Source: CAYWFU01 sp964457585 (GTDB taxonomy: Bacteria > JACRDZ01). Taken from it: 64,000 nucleotides of DNA. The first letter of the stretch is position 1, and each line of letters begins with the position of its first letter. Position numbers and translations under genes: made by a program. The notes under the pieces are model-generated. The model saw only the letters and a list, made by a program, of their open reading frames with translations. It was not told the DNA's origin and made no database searches. The DNA lies in assembly GCA_964457585.1 (NCBI GenBank), contig CAYWFU010000005.1, positions 1-64,000 of the forward strand. The letters run 5' to 3'. This document shows, piece by piece, positions 37,964 to 46,632 of this stretch.

Positions 37964-38641
37964 TTATTTCACCTTAATTTCACTTTTCAATACAATTGTT
38001 TCTATTTTTTTATCAGCACGAGGTCCTTGATATTTCAAAAATTTTCTTTCCTGGGTACTATACCAATAATAGTATTTATATGGCCAGAACATTGAAGGTA
38101 TAAATCCTTCTAATCCCATTTCGTATTTATAAGCTTCGTTTTTTCCCCCTTGAATATCAATTTGCTCTTTCCCTCTATATTTTAAATACATATTAACTAT
38201 TTTGTTATCTTTGCTTTCTAAAAGTAAAAAATTAAGATTTGAAGAAGTGGTTGGAAATAAATAACTAAAAATATAAAACAATGAACCATTATTATCAAAT
38301 GTATTTTTTTTATAATTAATTTCAGAATTATTATCTCCTGAAATAATTATTTTATTTGTAAAATAGTTGTATTTTACTTCGCGAATTTTCTTACCAGAAG
38401 CATTAATATATTCTACATTAGTTGGTTTTACTTTATTAATAAAAGATATTATCTGTTTATCGCTTTTTTCTCTTACAAATGTAATTTCAATATTTTCACC
38501 ATCTTGCTTGATAGTCATTTCTATTTGTTTATTTATATCATTACATTCTAAATCATAGATATATTGGATTGTCTCAGCTTGCGAAATTTTTATAAGCATA
38601 ATTAGTAATATCCCCACTTTTAACATATTAACAAAATCCAT
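37964..38641 (-). CDS. Secreted protein of unknown function (LolA-fold/DUF3108-like)
   Basis: About 225 residues from ATG 38641, with alternatives at 38653 and 38626. A signal peptide (VGILLIMLIKISQA, then ETIQ) is followed by an all-beta pattern with many Lys/Asn. The C-terminal GLEGFIPSMFWPYKYYYWYSTQERKFLKYQGPRADKKIETI segment has the look of DUF3108-type periplasmic proteins, but I do not recognise it with certainty. Its position between the phosphopantetheinyl transferase and the permeases suggests a periplasmic accessory of the exporter. Confidence 0.6.
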   Translation of the reverse strand: MDFVNMLKVGILLIMLIKISQAETIQYIYDLECNDINKQIEMTIKQDGENIEITFVREKSDKQIISFINKVKPTNVEYINASGKKIREVKYNYFTNKIIISGDNNSEINYKKNTFDNNGSLFYIFSYLFPTTSSNLNFLLLESKDNKIVNMYLKYRGKEQIDIQGGKNEAYKYEMGLEGFIPSMFWPYKYYYWYSTQERKFLKYQGPRADKKIETIVLKSEIKVK

Positions 38642-39365
38642 TTGTTTTTCCATGTATTTTGATTGTTGAGATCGCCAGTATAAAATCTTTTTCAAATGAA
38701 AAATAAAATAGTACTTTTTTAAAAAACTTTCCTATAAATTTGTAAATTTTATGTGATATAGACAAAACTATTTTCCCTGTTTTTAAATCCAAAAATAAAA
38801 TTTTTATGCTGCTAAACCCAAATTTGAATCCAATCCCAATAGCTTTTAAAAAAGCTTCTTTTATTGTCCATAATAATAATGCTGCTTCATTTAAAGAGCA
38901 ATTATTAATATTTTCGATAATTGATTTGATTACAATAAATTCTTTCCCAGCAAAAAAAAATTTTATTGTATTTGTGTTGAAAGAACGTTGTGCTTCAATA
39001 TCTATCCCAATTAGCTCGCGTTCAGATATTCCTACAGCAAAAAAATTATTGGAATGACTGATAGATGTATGCAAAAATTTTATTTTATCTGCACATTTTA
39101 TTTCAATAAATGGCTGTCCCTTTGTTAATTCCTCTGTTTTTTTTAAAATATTGACTTCATTAAAAGTATTATTGTATTTATAATTTTCATATGTTAAATT
39201 TTTAATAGTCTTTTGCACAAGCTTGGAAATATTTTGTAAATTTTCTTTAGAATCAATTTTGCATGTGGTTCCTATAATTTTACCATCTGCTTCTTTAATA
39301 ATAAATTTTCCATTTAAGCTAAGTTGTTTAATTGTTGTTATTATTTTTATATCAGATGATTTCAT
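38628..39365 (-). CDS. 4'-phosphopantetheinyl transferase (Sfp/HetI type)
   Basis: 245 residues. The magnesium/CoA-binding GIDIE (120-124) and the WTIKEAFLKAIG motif (166-177) are intact. It converts apo-ACP to holo-ACP by moving phosphopantetheine from CoA to serine. Inside a PKS-like operon it most likely activates the ACP encoded at 43932-44222. Its ATG shares one base with the thioesterase stop (TAATG), so translation is coupled. Confidence 0.88.
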   Translation of the reverse strand: MKSSDIKIITTIKQLSLNGKFIIKEADGKIIGTTCKIDSKENLQNISKLVQKTIKNLTYENYKYNNTFNEVNILKKTEELTKGQPFIEIKCADKIKFLHTSISHSNNFFAVGISERELIGIDIEAQRSFNTNTIKFFFAGKEFIVIKSIIENINNCSLNEAALLLWTIKEAFLKAIGIGFKFGFSSIKILFLDLKTGKIVLSISHKIYKFIGKFFKKVLFYFSFEKDFILAISTIKIHGKTNGFC

Positions 39366-39829
39366 TAAATCAAACCTCTATTTTTTTTGCTGTTATCCCA
39401 TATAAATTCAGGATGTTTATTTAACATTTTATTTAATGGATTTTTAAATATCTCGGGCATACATACAAGTAAATTTCCATTAAATGTTATAAATGCATTT
39501 ATTGTTTTTCCGTAAGAAAGAATCTCTTCGGTGTTTTTACGTATTACTTCATAATGAAGGATAAGCAGAGATTTATCCGTTGGTTCATAAAAACATTTTA
39601 CAATCAAATTATCAGGAAAACGCGCTGGTTTACGATATTGGCATTCAGAATGTATAACAGGCACAAGGATCCCAGTCTTTTTCAATTCATCATAAGTTAT
39701 TCCAAGAGCTTGCATTGCAAAATTATAGCGAGCGATTTCAAACCAGACATAGTAAACACTATTATGGACCACCCCCATTTCATCCTGTTCATTGAACCTT
39801 ACATTAATTTCAACTATGTTAATATCCAT
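39365..39829 (-). CDS. Acyl-CoA/acyl-ACP thioesterase, 4HBT hotdog family
   Basis: 154 residues. The YbgC/4HBT catalytic Asp is Asp16 in RFNEQDEMGVVHNSVYYVWFE. The partner helix with GITYDEL is present. It may release the finished acyl chain or edit stalled ACP thioesters. Comparable thioesterases occur in aryl-polyene clusters. TAATG junctions at both ends couple it to the FabZ-like and PPTase genes. Confidence 0.87.
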   Translation of the reverse strand: MDINIVEINVRFNEQDEMGVVHNSVYYVWFEIARYNFAMQALGITYDELKKTGILVPVIHSECQYRKPARFPDNLIVKCFYEPTDKSLLILHYEVIRKNTEEILSYGKTINAFITFNGNLLVCMPEIFKNPLNKMLNKHPEFIWDNSKKNRGLI

Positions 39830-40257
39830 TAATTCTCCTTGCTTTCAAAACTATAAGTAATTTCTCCTGTTGCTACGATAATTTTATCAACACTAACAGT
39901 TGAAGCTACTTTAAAAATATTTCCTAATGACCCTATACATTGAGAAGAAATTAACATTGTATCACCAGGTATAACTGGTTTCTTAAATTTAACTTTATCA
40001 ACAGCAGCTATTACACCGTTTTGCTTTTCACCTTGCCTGGCAAAAATAAAACCACCTGCTTGCGCCATAGATTCAATTATTAAAACTCCTGGTAAAATTG
40101 GATCATCTGGAAAGTGTCCCAGGAAACATGGTTCGCTTATAGTAACATTTTTTAATGCAATACAGGATTTTCTATATTCAATTTCTAAAATTCGGTCAAC
40201 CTGAACAAAAGGAAATTTTTGTCTTAGGTATTCATTTATTTCTTTTGCTAAAATCAT
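39829..40257 (-). CDS. 3-hydroxyacyl-ACP dehydratase (FabZ-like)
   Basis: 142 residues from ATG 40257, preceded by AAAGGAG and overlapping the upstream stop as ATGA. The FabZ core is complete: FPFVQVDRI, then FLGHFPDDPILPGVLIIESMAQ with catalytic His48 and Glu62. It dehydrates 3-hydroxyacyl-ACP to the trans-2-enoyl form. No enoyl reductase is encoded in the operon, so the double bonds may be kept, giving a polyene. A longer reading from 40332 would extend into the preceding gene and lacks a ribosome site. Confidence 0.9.
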   Translation of the reverse strand: MILAKEINEYLRQKFPFVQVDRILEIEYRKSCIALKNVTISEPCFLGHFPDDPILPGVLIIESMAQAGGFIFARQGEKQNGVIAAVDKVKFKKPVIPGDTMLISSQCIGSLGNIFKVASTVSVDKIIVATGEITYSFESKEN

Positions 40258-41606
40258 AATCGCTCCTTTATAAATTCTTTTTTTATTTGCGCACTTGCGG
40301 CAATAGAAGATGTAAACCATGCACCTCCCCATTGCCCTGTTGTGAGTAATCGCTTTACAGAATTATTTTGCGTGAAAGGATTATTCTTTATCTCATCAGG
40401 ATTAAAAGCCCATCGGTTACAAAAACCATCAGAATATCCCCATCCCTTTTCTATTTGTTCAGGTGTCTGTATTTCTATGCGTGTAATAAAATTTTCAAAA
40501 TTTTCTATATGATTAGAAATGACTGAAATCATTCTATTTTTTGAAATATTATAATCTAATGTATCTCTTTTTATGGATTGCAAATTAATATCTTTTTGCA
40601 AAACAATCTGTTTTTTTTCTTTATCTGGATAAACTTTTAGAGTTGTAAAATAATTGTTATCTCCTTCATCAAGCGAATAATAATAAGCAAAACAGGGATC
40701 AAACAATTTAAAATCAAAATCTTTTTTTATATAAAGTATAATAGAAAAATGTGATATTTTTTCTTCTATTGTGTTGACAAAATTTGGTTTGTACTCATAT
40801 TCATGTAAATAATTTTTATATGTCATTAATTCATCAAATGTGCTGATAATCCATTTGCATTCAATTGCTTCATGATTTTCACATTCAATATTAAAATCAT
40901 TTTTACAATTTATAATTATATTTCTTGCATTTTTATTTTTATCCACTTTACTTCCAAAATCATTAATAGTTTTTTCGAATACAGTACAAATTTTTTTATA
41001 TCCGCCATTTATATAATGTGAATCAAATACCTGTTTAACTAAATATCCCGCCATAACAGGAAGTGTTGTCCTCATACGTGGAAGATTTGCAAGCAGGATA
41101 CTTTTAATTTTTTTATTCGTAAAAAGACTATCGACAAAATCATAATATATTATATCTTTGTGTTGAAACATTTTTTTTGATTTCGCTATATTCATAACAA
41201 ATGAAGATTGTATTAGACTTATCCATTCTTCACCTAGTTTTGTCATCTCATCAAAATAAAATATAAGATTTTTATGTTCATTTGGGAATAAATTCAACAT
41301 ACGTTCTTTATAATTATTCCACCCAAAAGGTCTCATTAAATCAATATCCGGAGTTATTATTCTATCTATATATGCTGGTTTAAAAATGTCCAGATCTTTT
41401 CGTATATTCAGAGTATCTAACACATACCCCATAACACCATGTGCGCAATCCCAGCTATAAAATAATGGTTTCTCTTCATGATATATGTTAGAGTTTTTTT
41501 TATTATGATTAATCACTAAAGTCGAAATTCCATTTTTTGCTAATAATGCAGCAGCAGCTAAGCCATCTATACTACTTCCAATAACAACAACATCAAATTT
41601 ATTCAC
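40254..41606 (-). CDS. FAD-dependent oxidoreductase, phytoene-desaturase-like (second copy)
   Basis: 450 residues. The N-terminal FAD-binding GSSIDGLAAAALLAKNG is a CrtI-like dinucleotide fold, with a substituted glycine motif. HGVMGYV and the C-terminal TTGQWGGAWFTSSIAASAQ resemble the flavin-contacting C-terminus. Substrate-domain conservation is weak. CrtI-type enzymes desaturate or isomerise long apolar chains. Here the substrate would be the ACP- or amine-linked acyl chain. It overlaps the BtrH-like gene by 8 nt. Confidence 0.8.
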   Translation of the reverse strand: MNKFDVVVIGSSIDGLAAAALLAKNGISTLVINHNKKNSNIYHEEKPLFYSWDCAHGVMGYVLDTLNIRKDLDIFKPAYIDRIITPDIDLMRPFGWNNYKERMLNLFPNEHKNLIFYFDEMTKLGEEWISLIQSSFVMNIAKSKKMFQHKDIIYYDFVDSLFTNKKIKSILLANLPRMRTTLPVMAGYLVKQVFDSHYINGGYKKICTVFEKTINDFGSKVDKNKNARNIIINCKNDFNIECENHEAIECKWIISTFDELMTYKNYLHEYEYKPNFVNTIEEKISHFSIILYIKKDFDFKLFDPCFAYYYSLDEGDNNYFTTLKVYPDKEKKQIVLQKDINLQSIKRDTLDYNISKNRMISVISNHIENFENFITRIEIQTPEQIEKGWGYSDGFCNRWAFNPDEIKNNPFTQNNSVKRLLTTGQWGGAWFTSSIAASAQIKKEFIKERL

Positions 41607-42669
41607 AAAAAATTTCCCTTAGTATATAAATTCCTATTTCTTCATTTTTATAAATTTCATTCAAAAGAATTTGATTTTTATCTGGAAATTCCCATAATCC
41701 TTTTGATGTGTCTTTGGAGCTTTCAAGTAAAAGGTGCGCTATTTCCTTCCAATGGTCGCCAAGATCGCAATAAATTTTGCTTATCTGATTTAATTTTGGT
41801 TCTTTAACAATTTCTTCTGCTTTTCTTAAGAATCTTGAAAATAGTCTACGAAAATTTCCACCACCTGTTCCAACGACTTCAAGCATCATATAAGTCATAT
41901 ACGCATTTTGCTTAAGTAAGTCTGGAGACATAAATTTAGGCCAGGAAACAACCCTCTGGCAAAATTTTTGTAGTCCTGGTAAGCCTAAAACTTCATACCA
42001 GGGATTAAGCATTGTATGAACATTAAGCCGTATCCCTTTTNNNNNNNNNNATACGTCATATCGGTCAGGGAATATCCCTTTTTTTATTGCATCCTCAATG
42101 GGCATAAATTTGTCTGGAAATAAAAAAGTATAAAATAAATTATTTGGTGGAGTTTGTCCTGCTTTTGAGCCCATAGCTTGTTTTAATTCAGATATTAAAA
42201 CTTTTTGCGGTTCTGCCCAAACATAATCAGATAAATATGCAATCCCGTTTTTTTCATCATAACCAATTACACTTACTCGATGCCCACCATAGCGAACATC
42301 ATTAAAAAGGTTAAATCGTTTACGCATATATTCCAAATAAGATGCATCCACATTTATAAGAGCTGGTTGATTATTATCAACTAAATTTTTAACTTCTTCC
42401 CAGGCTTTATTATTATCATCGGTTGTGTACGGAATTGCCATCGCACCAATATGATAACAGATTTTATCTTCCAGATCATCGCTTCTGCCAAGCACAAAAT
42501 AAAGTGGTGGATTAAAAGCTTTTCTATAGATAAAACCAAGACCTGCACCTATACCAAAGCATAATTCTTCTGAAATATTTAATCCATAATAATTTAAAAT
42601 ATTGCTCATCTGTAATGATGAACAATGTGAACCCATTTTATGTTTATAATTTTCTATCATTCGATTCAT
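41599..42669 (-). CDS. BtrH-like ACP-dependent acyltransferase (interrupted by an N-gap)
   Basis: About 356 residues as read, including four undefined ones. The N-terminal BtrH domain starts MGSHCSSLQMSNILNYYG with Cys16 as the likely nucleophile. EELCFGIGAGLGFIYRK and GGHRVSVIGYDE (His) follow. In butirosin synthesis BtrH transfers an acyl group from an ACP to an amino sugar, so this family supports amide bond formation. The reading across 42041-42050 is suspect: FPDRYDV-xxxx-KGI is absent from the neighbouring paralogue, which aligns without it. A C-terminal helical domain follows. The gene lies 12 nt after its paralogue. Confidence 0.8.
   Translation of the reverse strand: MNRMIENYKHKMGSHCSSLQMSNILNYYGLNISEELCFGIGAGLGFIYRKAFNPPLYFVLGRSDDLEDKICYHIGAMAIPYTTDDNNKAWEEVKNLVDNNQPALINVDASYLEYMRKRFNLFNDVRYGGHRVSVIGYDEKNGIAYLSDYVWAEPQKVLISELKQAMGSKAGQTPPNNLFYTFLFPDKFMPIEDAIKKGIFPDRYDVXXXXKGIRLNVHTMLNPWYEVLGLPGLQKFCQRVVSWPKFMSPDLLKQNAYMTYMMLEVVGTGGGNFRRLFSRFLRKAEEIVKEPKLNQISKIYCDLGDHWKEIAHLLLESSKDTSKGLWEFPDKNQILLNEIYKNEEIGIYILREIFCE
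42041..42050. other. Assembly gap (10 Ns) inside a coding sequence
   Basis: Ten Ns join two contigs. TATCCCTTTT occurs immediately left of the gap (42031-42040) and again to the right (about 42073-42082), so the ends probably overlap and the ~32 intervening defined bases may be a misjoined contig tip. Collapsing the copy keeps the reading frame. Confidence 0.9.
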
Positions 42670-42681
42670 TGTTAGATTTCC

Positions 42682-43776
42682 TTAAATTATTTCTTCAAGA
42701 TATTCAATTGCTTGTATTTCTTTTTGATAAATTTCTTCTATTAAAATTTTTGCTGAGATATTTTTATCAAACAATCCTTTGTCTGGTGCATTAATGCTTT
42801 CTACAATAAGTCTGGATACCAAAACCCATAGATCACGCAATTCCCAATATTTTGCTGCTGCTTGTTTTAGTTTTTCATTTTTGATTATCGCTGATGATTC
42901 ATCTAGAAATTTAGCAAATAATTTTCTTAAAAAGCCGCCATCTTTACAAATTCTATCTGAAGAATTGTAAACCATATAAAGACTTCGTTGCAGTTGAAAC
43001 GTGTCCATCAAATCAGGCCATTTAAAAATTTCATCTTTAAATTTTTTTAAACCATCTAATCCGAAATGATGATGGGGACTAAATTTATATGGATATTTCA
43101 TTTGATGTATAGTGCGTTGGATACTATTTATTATCATGCTACTTAATGGAGGAAGTTTGGGCGGTACATAGTAAACCGACCATTCATTTTCTGGTGGAAC
43201 AAAACCATCAAACACTTCACGGCATTCTCTTAATTTATCTAAAGGTATTTTGACTGGATCTTTTAGCATTGTTTCGATTATTAATACTGTTCCTTCCTGC
43301 TCGTCATATCCGATAATTATAATCACATGTCCGCCAATTTGAAAATTTATCCAGTCAATACCAGGATTTTTAGAGTTGAGCGCAGGAATTCCTAATAAGG
43401 GAATATATTTCATCATTTCAACTTCAACAACCACTGGTCTTCCATCATTGATATATTTTTTAACAGTATCCCAGGCTCCATTAGAATTTCTTGTGCGACC
43501 TGATTGACTCCATACATTTGTTAATCTGCATGCATTACGTAAAGGGAATGGGGCAAAACCTGTTGCTATATAAAATGGAAGAAAATAATCTGGAGATAAA
43601 GGACGTGTAAGGTGTCCTGCTCCATAACCAAATCCCATTGCACTTGAAATTCCAAAACACATTTCCAGTGTAAGATCATATCCATAATAATGAAGAATAT
43701 CTCTGAATGAACTTATCTCACAGAGAAAATCTCCTTTTTTATGATATGCTGGAAAATCTTTTATTATTTTTTTCAT
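42682..43776 (-). CDS. BtrH-like ACP-dependent acyltransferase (intact paralogue)
   Basis: 364 residues. Cys19 in GDFLCEISSFRDILHYYG is the probable nucleophile. EMCFGISSAMGFGYG and GGHVIIIIGYDE (His) match the BtrH N-terminal family, with a C-terminal helical region. The preceding His of the GxHC motif is replaced by Leu, unlike the second copy. It is paired with the ACP gene upstream, and two paralogues suggest two acylations or a heteromer. Known BtrH action (ACP to ribostamycin amine) is the basis for proposing amide formation on an amino sugar. Not proven here. Confidence 0.82.
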   Translation of the reverse strand: MKKIIKDFPAYHKKGDFLCEISSFRDILHYYGYDLTLEMCFGISSAMGFGYGAGHLTRPLSPDYFLPFYIATGFAPFPLRNACRLTNVWSQSGRTRNSNGAWDTVKKYINDGRPVVVEVEMMKYIPLLGIPALNSKNPGIDWINFQIGGHVIIIIGYDEQEGTVLIIETMLKDPVKIPLDKLRECREVFDGFVPPENEWSVYYVPPKLPPLSSMIINSIQRTIHQMKYPYKFSPHHHFGLDGLKKFKDEIFKWPDLMDTFQLQRSLYMVYNSSDRICKDGGFLRKLFAKFLDESSAIIKNEKLKQAAAKYWELRDLWVLVSRLIVESINAPDKGLFDKNISAKILIEEIYQKEIQAIEYLEEII

Positions 43777-43793
43777 AATTTTTACCTGTTTTC

Positions 43794-43859
43794 ACCACGA
43801 AGTACACGAAAAAATTAGATAAAAATTAATTTTTTAGTGTGCTTCGTTATCTTCGTGGT
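43794..43859. repeat. Inverted repeat with ACCACGAAG arms
   Basis: ACCACGAAG (43794-43802) and CTTCGTGGT (43851-43859) form the ends. Inside, CACGAAAAAATTA pairs imperfectly with TAATTTTTTAGTG. This fills the 155-nt gap between the ACP and the first BtrH-like gene, the only sizeable gap in the middle of the operon. It resembles a dispersed MITE-like or REP-like element and could also cause partial termination. Confidence 0.75.
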
Positions 43860-43931
43860 TATTAATTTCTTAATTCTAGATAATAAAGTTGTTGGAAATA
43901 ACAATCCTATATATAACCCATTTTATCTTGT

Positions 43932-44222
43932 CTATTGCGCTTGCTGCTTTTCATGAATAAATTTAGTTATTTTGTTAACATTTTCAAAAATGAACATGTC
44001 ATCATCGGTAATAGTAATTCCAAATTCATTGTTTAATCCAACAACAAGTTCCAATGCATCGATAGAATCAAGTCCTAATCCTTTTTTACTTCCTTCTACT
44101 TCAGAACCTAAAAAAATTGGCGCATCAGAAATTATATTTTCAGGAGTAATTTTTAAATTAAGTCTTTCTATCATTAATTCTTTAATCCTTTTTTCAATTT
44201 GTTCACTTGATAAGTTACTCAT
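43932..44222 (-). CDS. Acyl carrier protein
   Basis: 96 residues, helical. The phosphopantetheine attachment Ser53 lies in GLGLDSIDALELVVGL, the DSxx motif. DDMFIFENVNKI is typical of helix III. It carries the growing acyl chain for the ketosynthase, reductases, dehydratase and BtrH-like acyltransferases in the operon. It sits between the FabG-like and BtrH-like genes. It is a dedicated carrier, since a housekeeping acpP would sit in a fab cluster. Confidence 0.93.
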   Translation of the reverse strand: MSNLSSEQIEKRIKELMIERLNLKITPENIISDAPIFLGSEVEGSKKGLGLDSIDALELVVGLNNEFGITITDDDMFIFENVNKITKFIHEKQQAQ

Positions 44223-44252
44223 CTTTTCCCTCCTTCCTTTTAAATAGTATTG

Positions 44253-44999
44253 CTAGGTAATTGTTACTCCACCATCAATCACAATTGTCTGTCCTGTGAT
44301 ATAATCAGCGTTTTTGCTTATTAGAAAAGATAAATTTGAAGCAATTTCTTCTGGAGTTGCAAAACGTTTTAATGGAATATTGTCTTTATATTTTTGAAGT
44401 TTAGTTTCATTTATAGATTTAAGCATTTCAGTTTCAACATATCCTAAAGCAACTGCATTAACAGTAATATTATATAGTGCAACTTCTTTAGCTAGAGATT
44501 TTGTAAATCCTATTAAAGCGGATTTTGACGTGCTGTAGTTTGTTTGACCAGGAGTACCAATCAAGCCGCTGATTGAACCAACATTTATTATTCGCCCAAA
44601 TTTTGATTTCATCATTGGTTTTATAACCTCTTGAGTAAATAAAATACTACCAATAAGATTAGTTGAAATAACTTCTTTCCAATCCGATTCCTTCATCATA
44701 AAAAGCATTCCATCGCGCAATATACCAGCATTGTTAATTAAAATATCAATTTTGCCGTAGCATTCTAAAGTATCATTTACAATCCTATTTACATCTTCTA
44801 TGTTTGCCACTGAACCTTTCATAGCTTTTGCTTTTCCACCCTCATTGCAAATTTCATCAACTGTCTTTTCTGCTAAAGTTGAATCAGATGAATAATTTAC
44901 AATAACGTTTATTCCCTGTTTTGCAAATTGTTTGCAAATAGCTTTACCAATACCACGAGAACCGCCAGTGACAATGGCAACTAAATCAGAATCATTCAT
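44253..44999 (-). CDS. 3-oxoacyl-ACP reductase FabG-like (SDR)
   Basis: 248 residues. NADPH-binding TGGSRGIGKAI, the NNAG motif, the catalytic Ser in GSISG, and YSTSK are all present, so the tetrad is intact. ATG at 44999 is chosen because GGGAG lies 8 nt upstream. A longer reading from 45014 covers that site. It should reduce 3-oxoacyl-ACP in each elongation cycle. It is followed at 30 nt by the ACP gene. Confidence 0.9.
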   Translation of the reverse strand: MNDSDLVAIVTGGSRGIGKAICKQFAKQGINVIVNYSSDSTLAEKTVDEICNEGGKAKAMKGSVANIEDVNRIVNDTLECYGKIDILINNAGILRDGMLFMMKESDWKEVISTNLIGSILFTQEVIKPMMKSKFGRIINVGSISGLIGTPGQTNYSTSKSALIGFTKSLAKEVALYNITVNAVALGYVETEMLKSINETKLQKYKDNIPLKRFATPEEIASNLSFLISKNADYITGQTIVIDGGVTIT

Positions 45000-45017
45000 T
45001 CCTTTATCTCCCATCTA

Positions 45018-46619
45018 TTAACTAATTCGTTTAAGGCGTTTAGCTGGATTTATTACAATTCTTTTGCCTGTTTTTCCTAAAATATCAAATGCAACATCAC
45101 GACCAGATCCAATAACCGCTGAAGCGCTAAATCCAGATTCTGTCCATCCTCCGGCTAAATACAGTTTATTTATCAATGTTTTCATTTTGAATCCAATTGA
45201 CAGGTTAAATCCTTTATTTGCAGTTTTTTCAAGTTCTGGTTTTGCTGCTACACCTAAAGTCGAGCCTTTATGATTAAGAGTTATTCTTTCAATTGTTTGA
45301 GGAGTGATTATATCCGCAACTTTTACATGTGATGAAATTCCAGGGAAAACTTCATCAGCTCTTTTCATTATTTTATGAAGCAAGTTTTCTTTAAATTTGT
45401 AATATTCATTCCCTTTGGATGATCCTGGACGAAAACCATCGAATTTATAATCCTTTGATACATAACTATTATGCTCACAATCATGAGGAATTAATATTGA
45501 AAATACTCCTACAGAATGCCCCTTTGGAGCCAAAGTGGAATCATTAAAAGAAGGGAAAACCATCCATAGCCAGAAATCATCAGGTAATTTTCCTGCATTT
45601 ATATTTTTAAAACAATTAAGAATATCCATACTTGGATAATAAACAGTTAAATCCCCTTTTAAGTTGTAAACTGCTTTAACATCAATATCCAGGCCAATAT
45701 TTAAAATGTAATAGGAAAGAGTGGGAACACATTTGCTCCATTTGTCAAGCTCATCATTCATTTCTTTTGGAAGATTATCTCTTCCTATCATTTTATCCAG
45801 TGTTAATAAAGCATCTGCATTTGAAATAACAGCTCTCTTTGCAAAAAAAGTTTCACCATTATCAAGAACAACACCCTTTGCTTCATTGTTTTCAATAATG
45901 ATTTTTGTTACTGTGGAATTAGTCTGGAGTTCACCGCCCATTCTTTTAATTGCTCTAACAAAAGCATCAACAAGAACTTGAGACCCGCCAATTGGTTGAT
46001 AAGAATCATATAAATATTTTGTACAATAAAGATGGTAAGCAGGATAATGCCAGCCATAATCATATAAATAGCTATCATGATAACCAAACACAAGACTACG
46101 TGCAATAGGATCTTTAACTGTATTATGCACAACACCCTCGAGTGTTTCCTTCCATAAATTTTTATATTTTACAAATCCTACTCGTGCTTCAAAGTTTTTA
46201 GGTTTGTTCATTAAATCAACCAAAGCTGTTTGGGCATCAATTAGCTGATCATAATACATACCAACATTTTTCATTTCATGGGGAACTAATTTTTGTATTT
46301 GATCTTTCATCTCAGGAATGCTTGTTGCCCATAAATCATAATCCTTAAAAAGTATATGGTCCCCACGTCTTGCTGTAACCACATCAAGTTTTTCTTCAAA
46401 TTCCTCTAATATTTCTGCAATATCTTCCCATAACCACATCGCATGTATTGCAGTGTCGAATACATAGTTATTTTTAGTATAAGATTGCCCAAAACCGCCA
46501 GGTTTATTATATTGTTCAAGTACAAGTACTTTCATGCCATCTTTTGCTAATGTTGCTGCTGCGGTTAGTCCTCCAAGCCCTGACCCGATTATTATTACAT
46601 CATATTTTGTTGTTTCCAT
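45018..46619 (-). CDS. FAD-dependent oxidoreductase, phytoene-desaturase-like (first copy)
   Basis: 533 residues. IIIGSGLGGLTAAATLAKDG and EQYNKPGGFGQSY are classic CrtI/CrtN FAD motifs, and LYLAGGWTESGFSASAVIGSGRDVA is the C-terminal flavin motif. Members include carotene desaturases, isomerases and ladderane-cluster proteins. The start at 46619 follows AAAGG. It suggests oxidation, isomerisation or cyclisation of the acyl chain. It is more conserved than the second copy at 40254-41606. Confidence 0.87.
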   Translation of the reverse strand: METTKYDVIIIGSGLGGLTAAATLAKDGMKVLVLEQYNKPGGFGQSYTKNNYVFDTAIHAMWLWEDIAEILEEFEEKLDVVTARRGDHILFKDYDLWATSIPEMKDQIQKLVPHEMKNVGMYYDQLIDAQTALVDLMNKPKNFEARVGFVKYKNLWKETLEGVVHNTVKDPIARSLVFGYHDSYLYDYGWHYPAYHLYCTKYLYDSYQPIGGSQVLVDAFVRAIKRMGGELQTNSTVTKIIIENNEAKGVVLDNGETFFAKRAVISNADALLTLDKMIGRDNLPKEMNDELDKWSKCVPTLSYYILNIGLDIDVKAVYNLKGDLTVYYPSMDILNCFKNINAGKLPDDFWLWMVFPSFNDSTLAPKGHSVGVFSILIPHDCEHNSYVSKDYKFDGFRPGSSKGNEYYKFKENLLHKIMKRADEVFPGISSHVKVADIITPQTIERITLNHKGSTLGVAAKPELEKTANKGFNLSIGFKMKTLINKLYLAGGWTESGFSASAVIGSGRDVAFDILGKTGKRIVINPAKRLKRIS

Positions 46620-46632
46620 ACTATTATCCTTT

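Noticed and set aside
39829..40332. A 167-residue start for the FabZ-like gene
   Set aside because: The extra 25 residues overlap the upstream oxidoreductase, have no FabZ similarity, and a good SD with an ATGA junction supports 40257.
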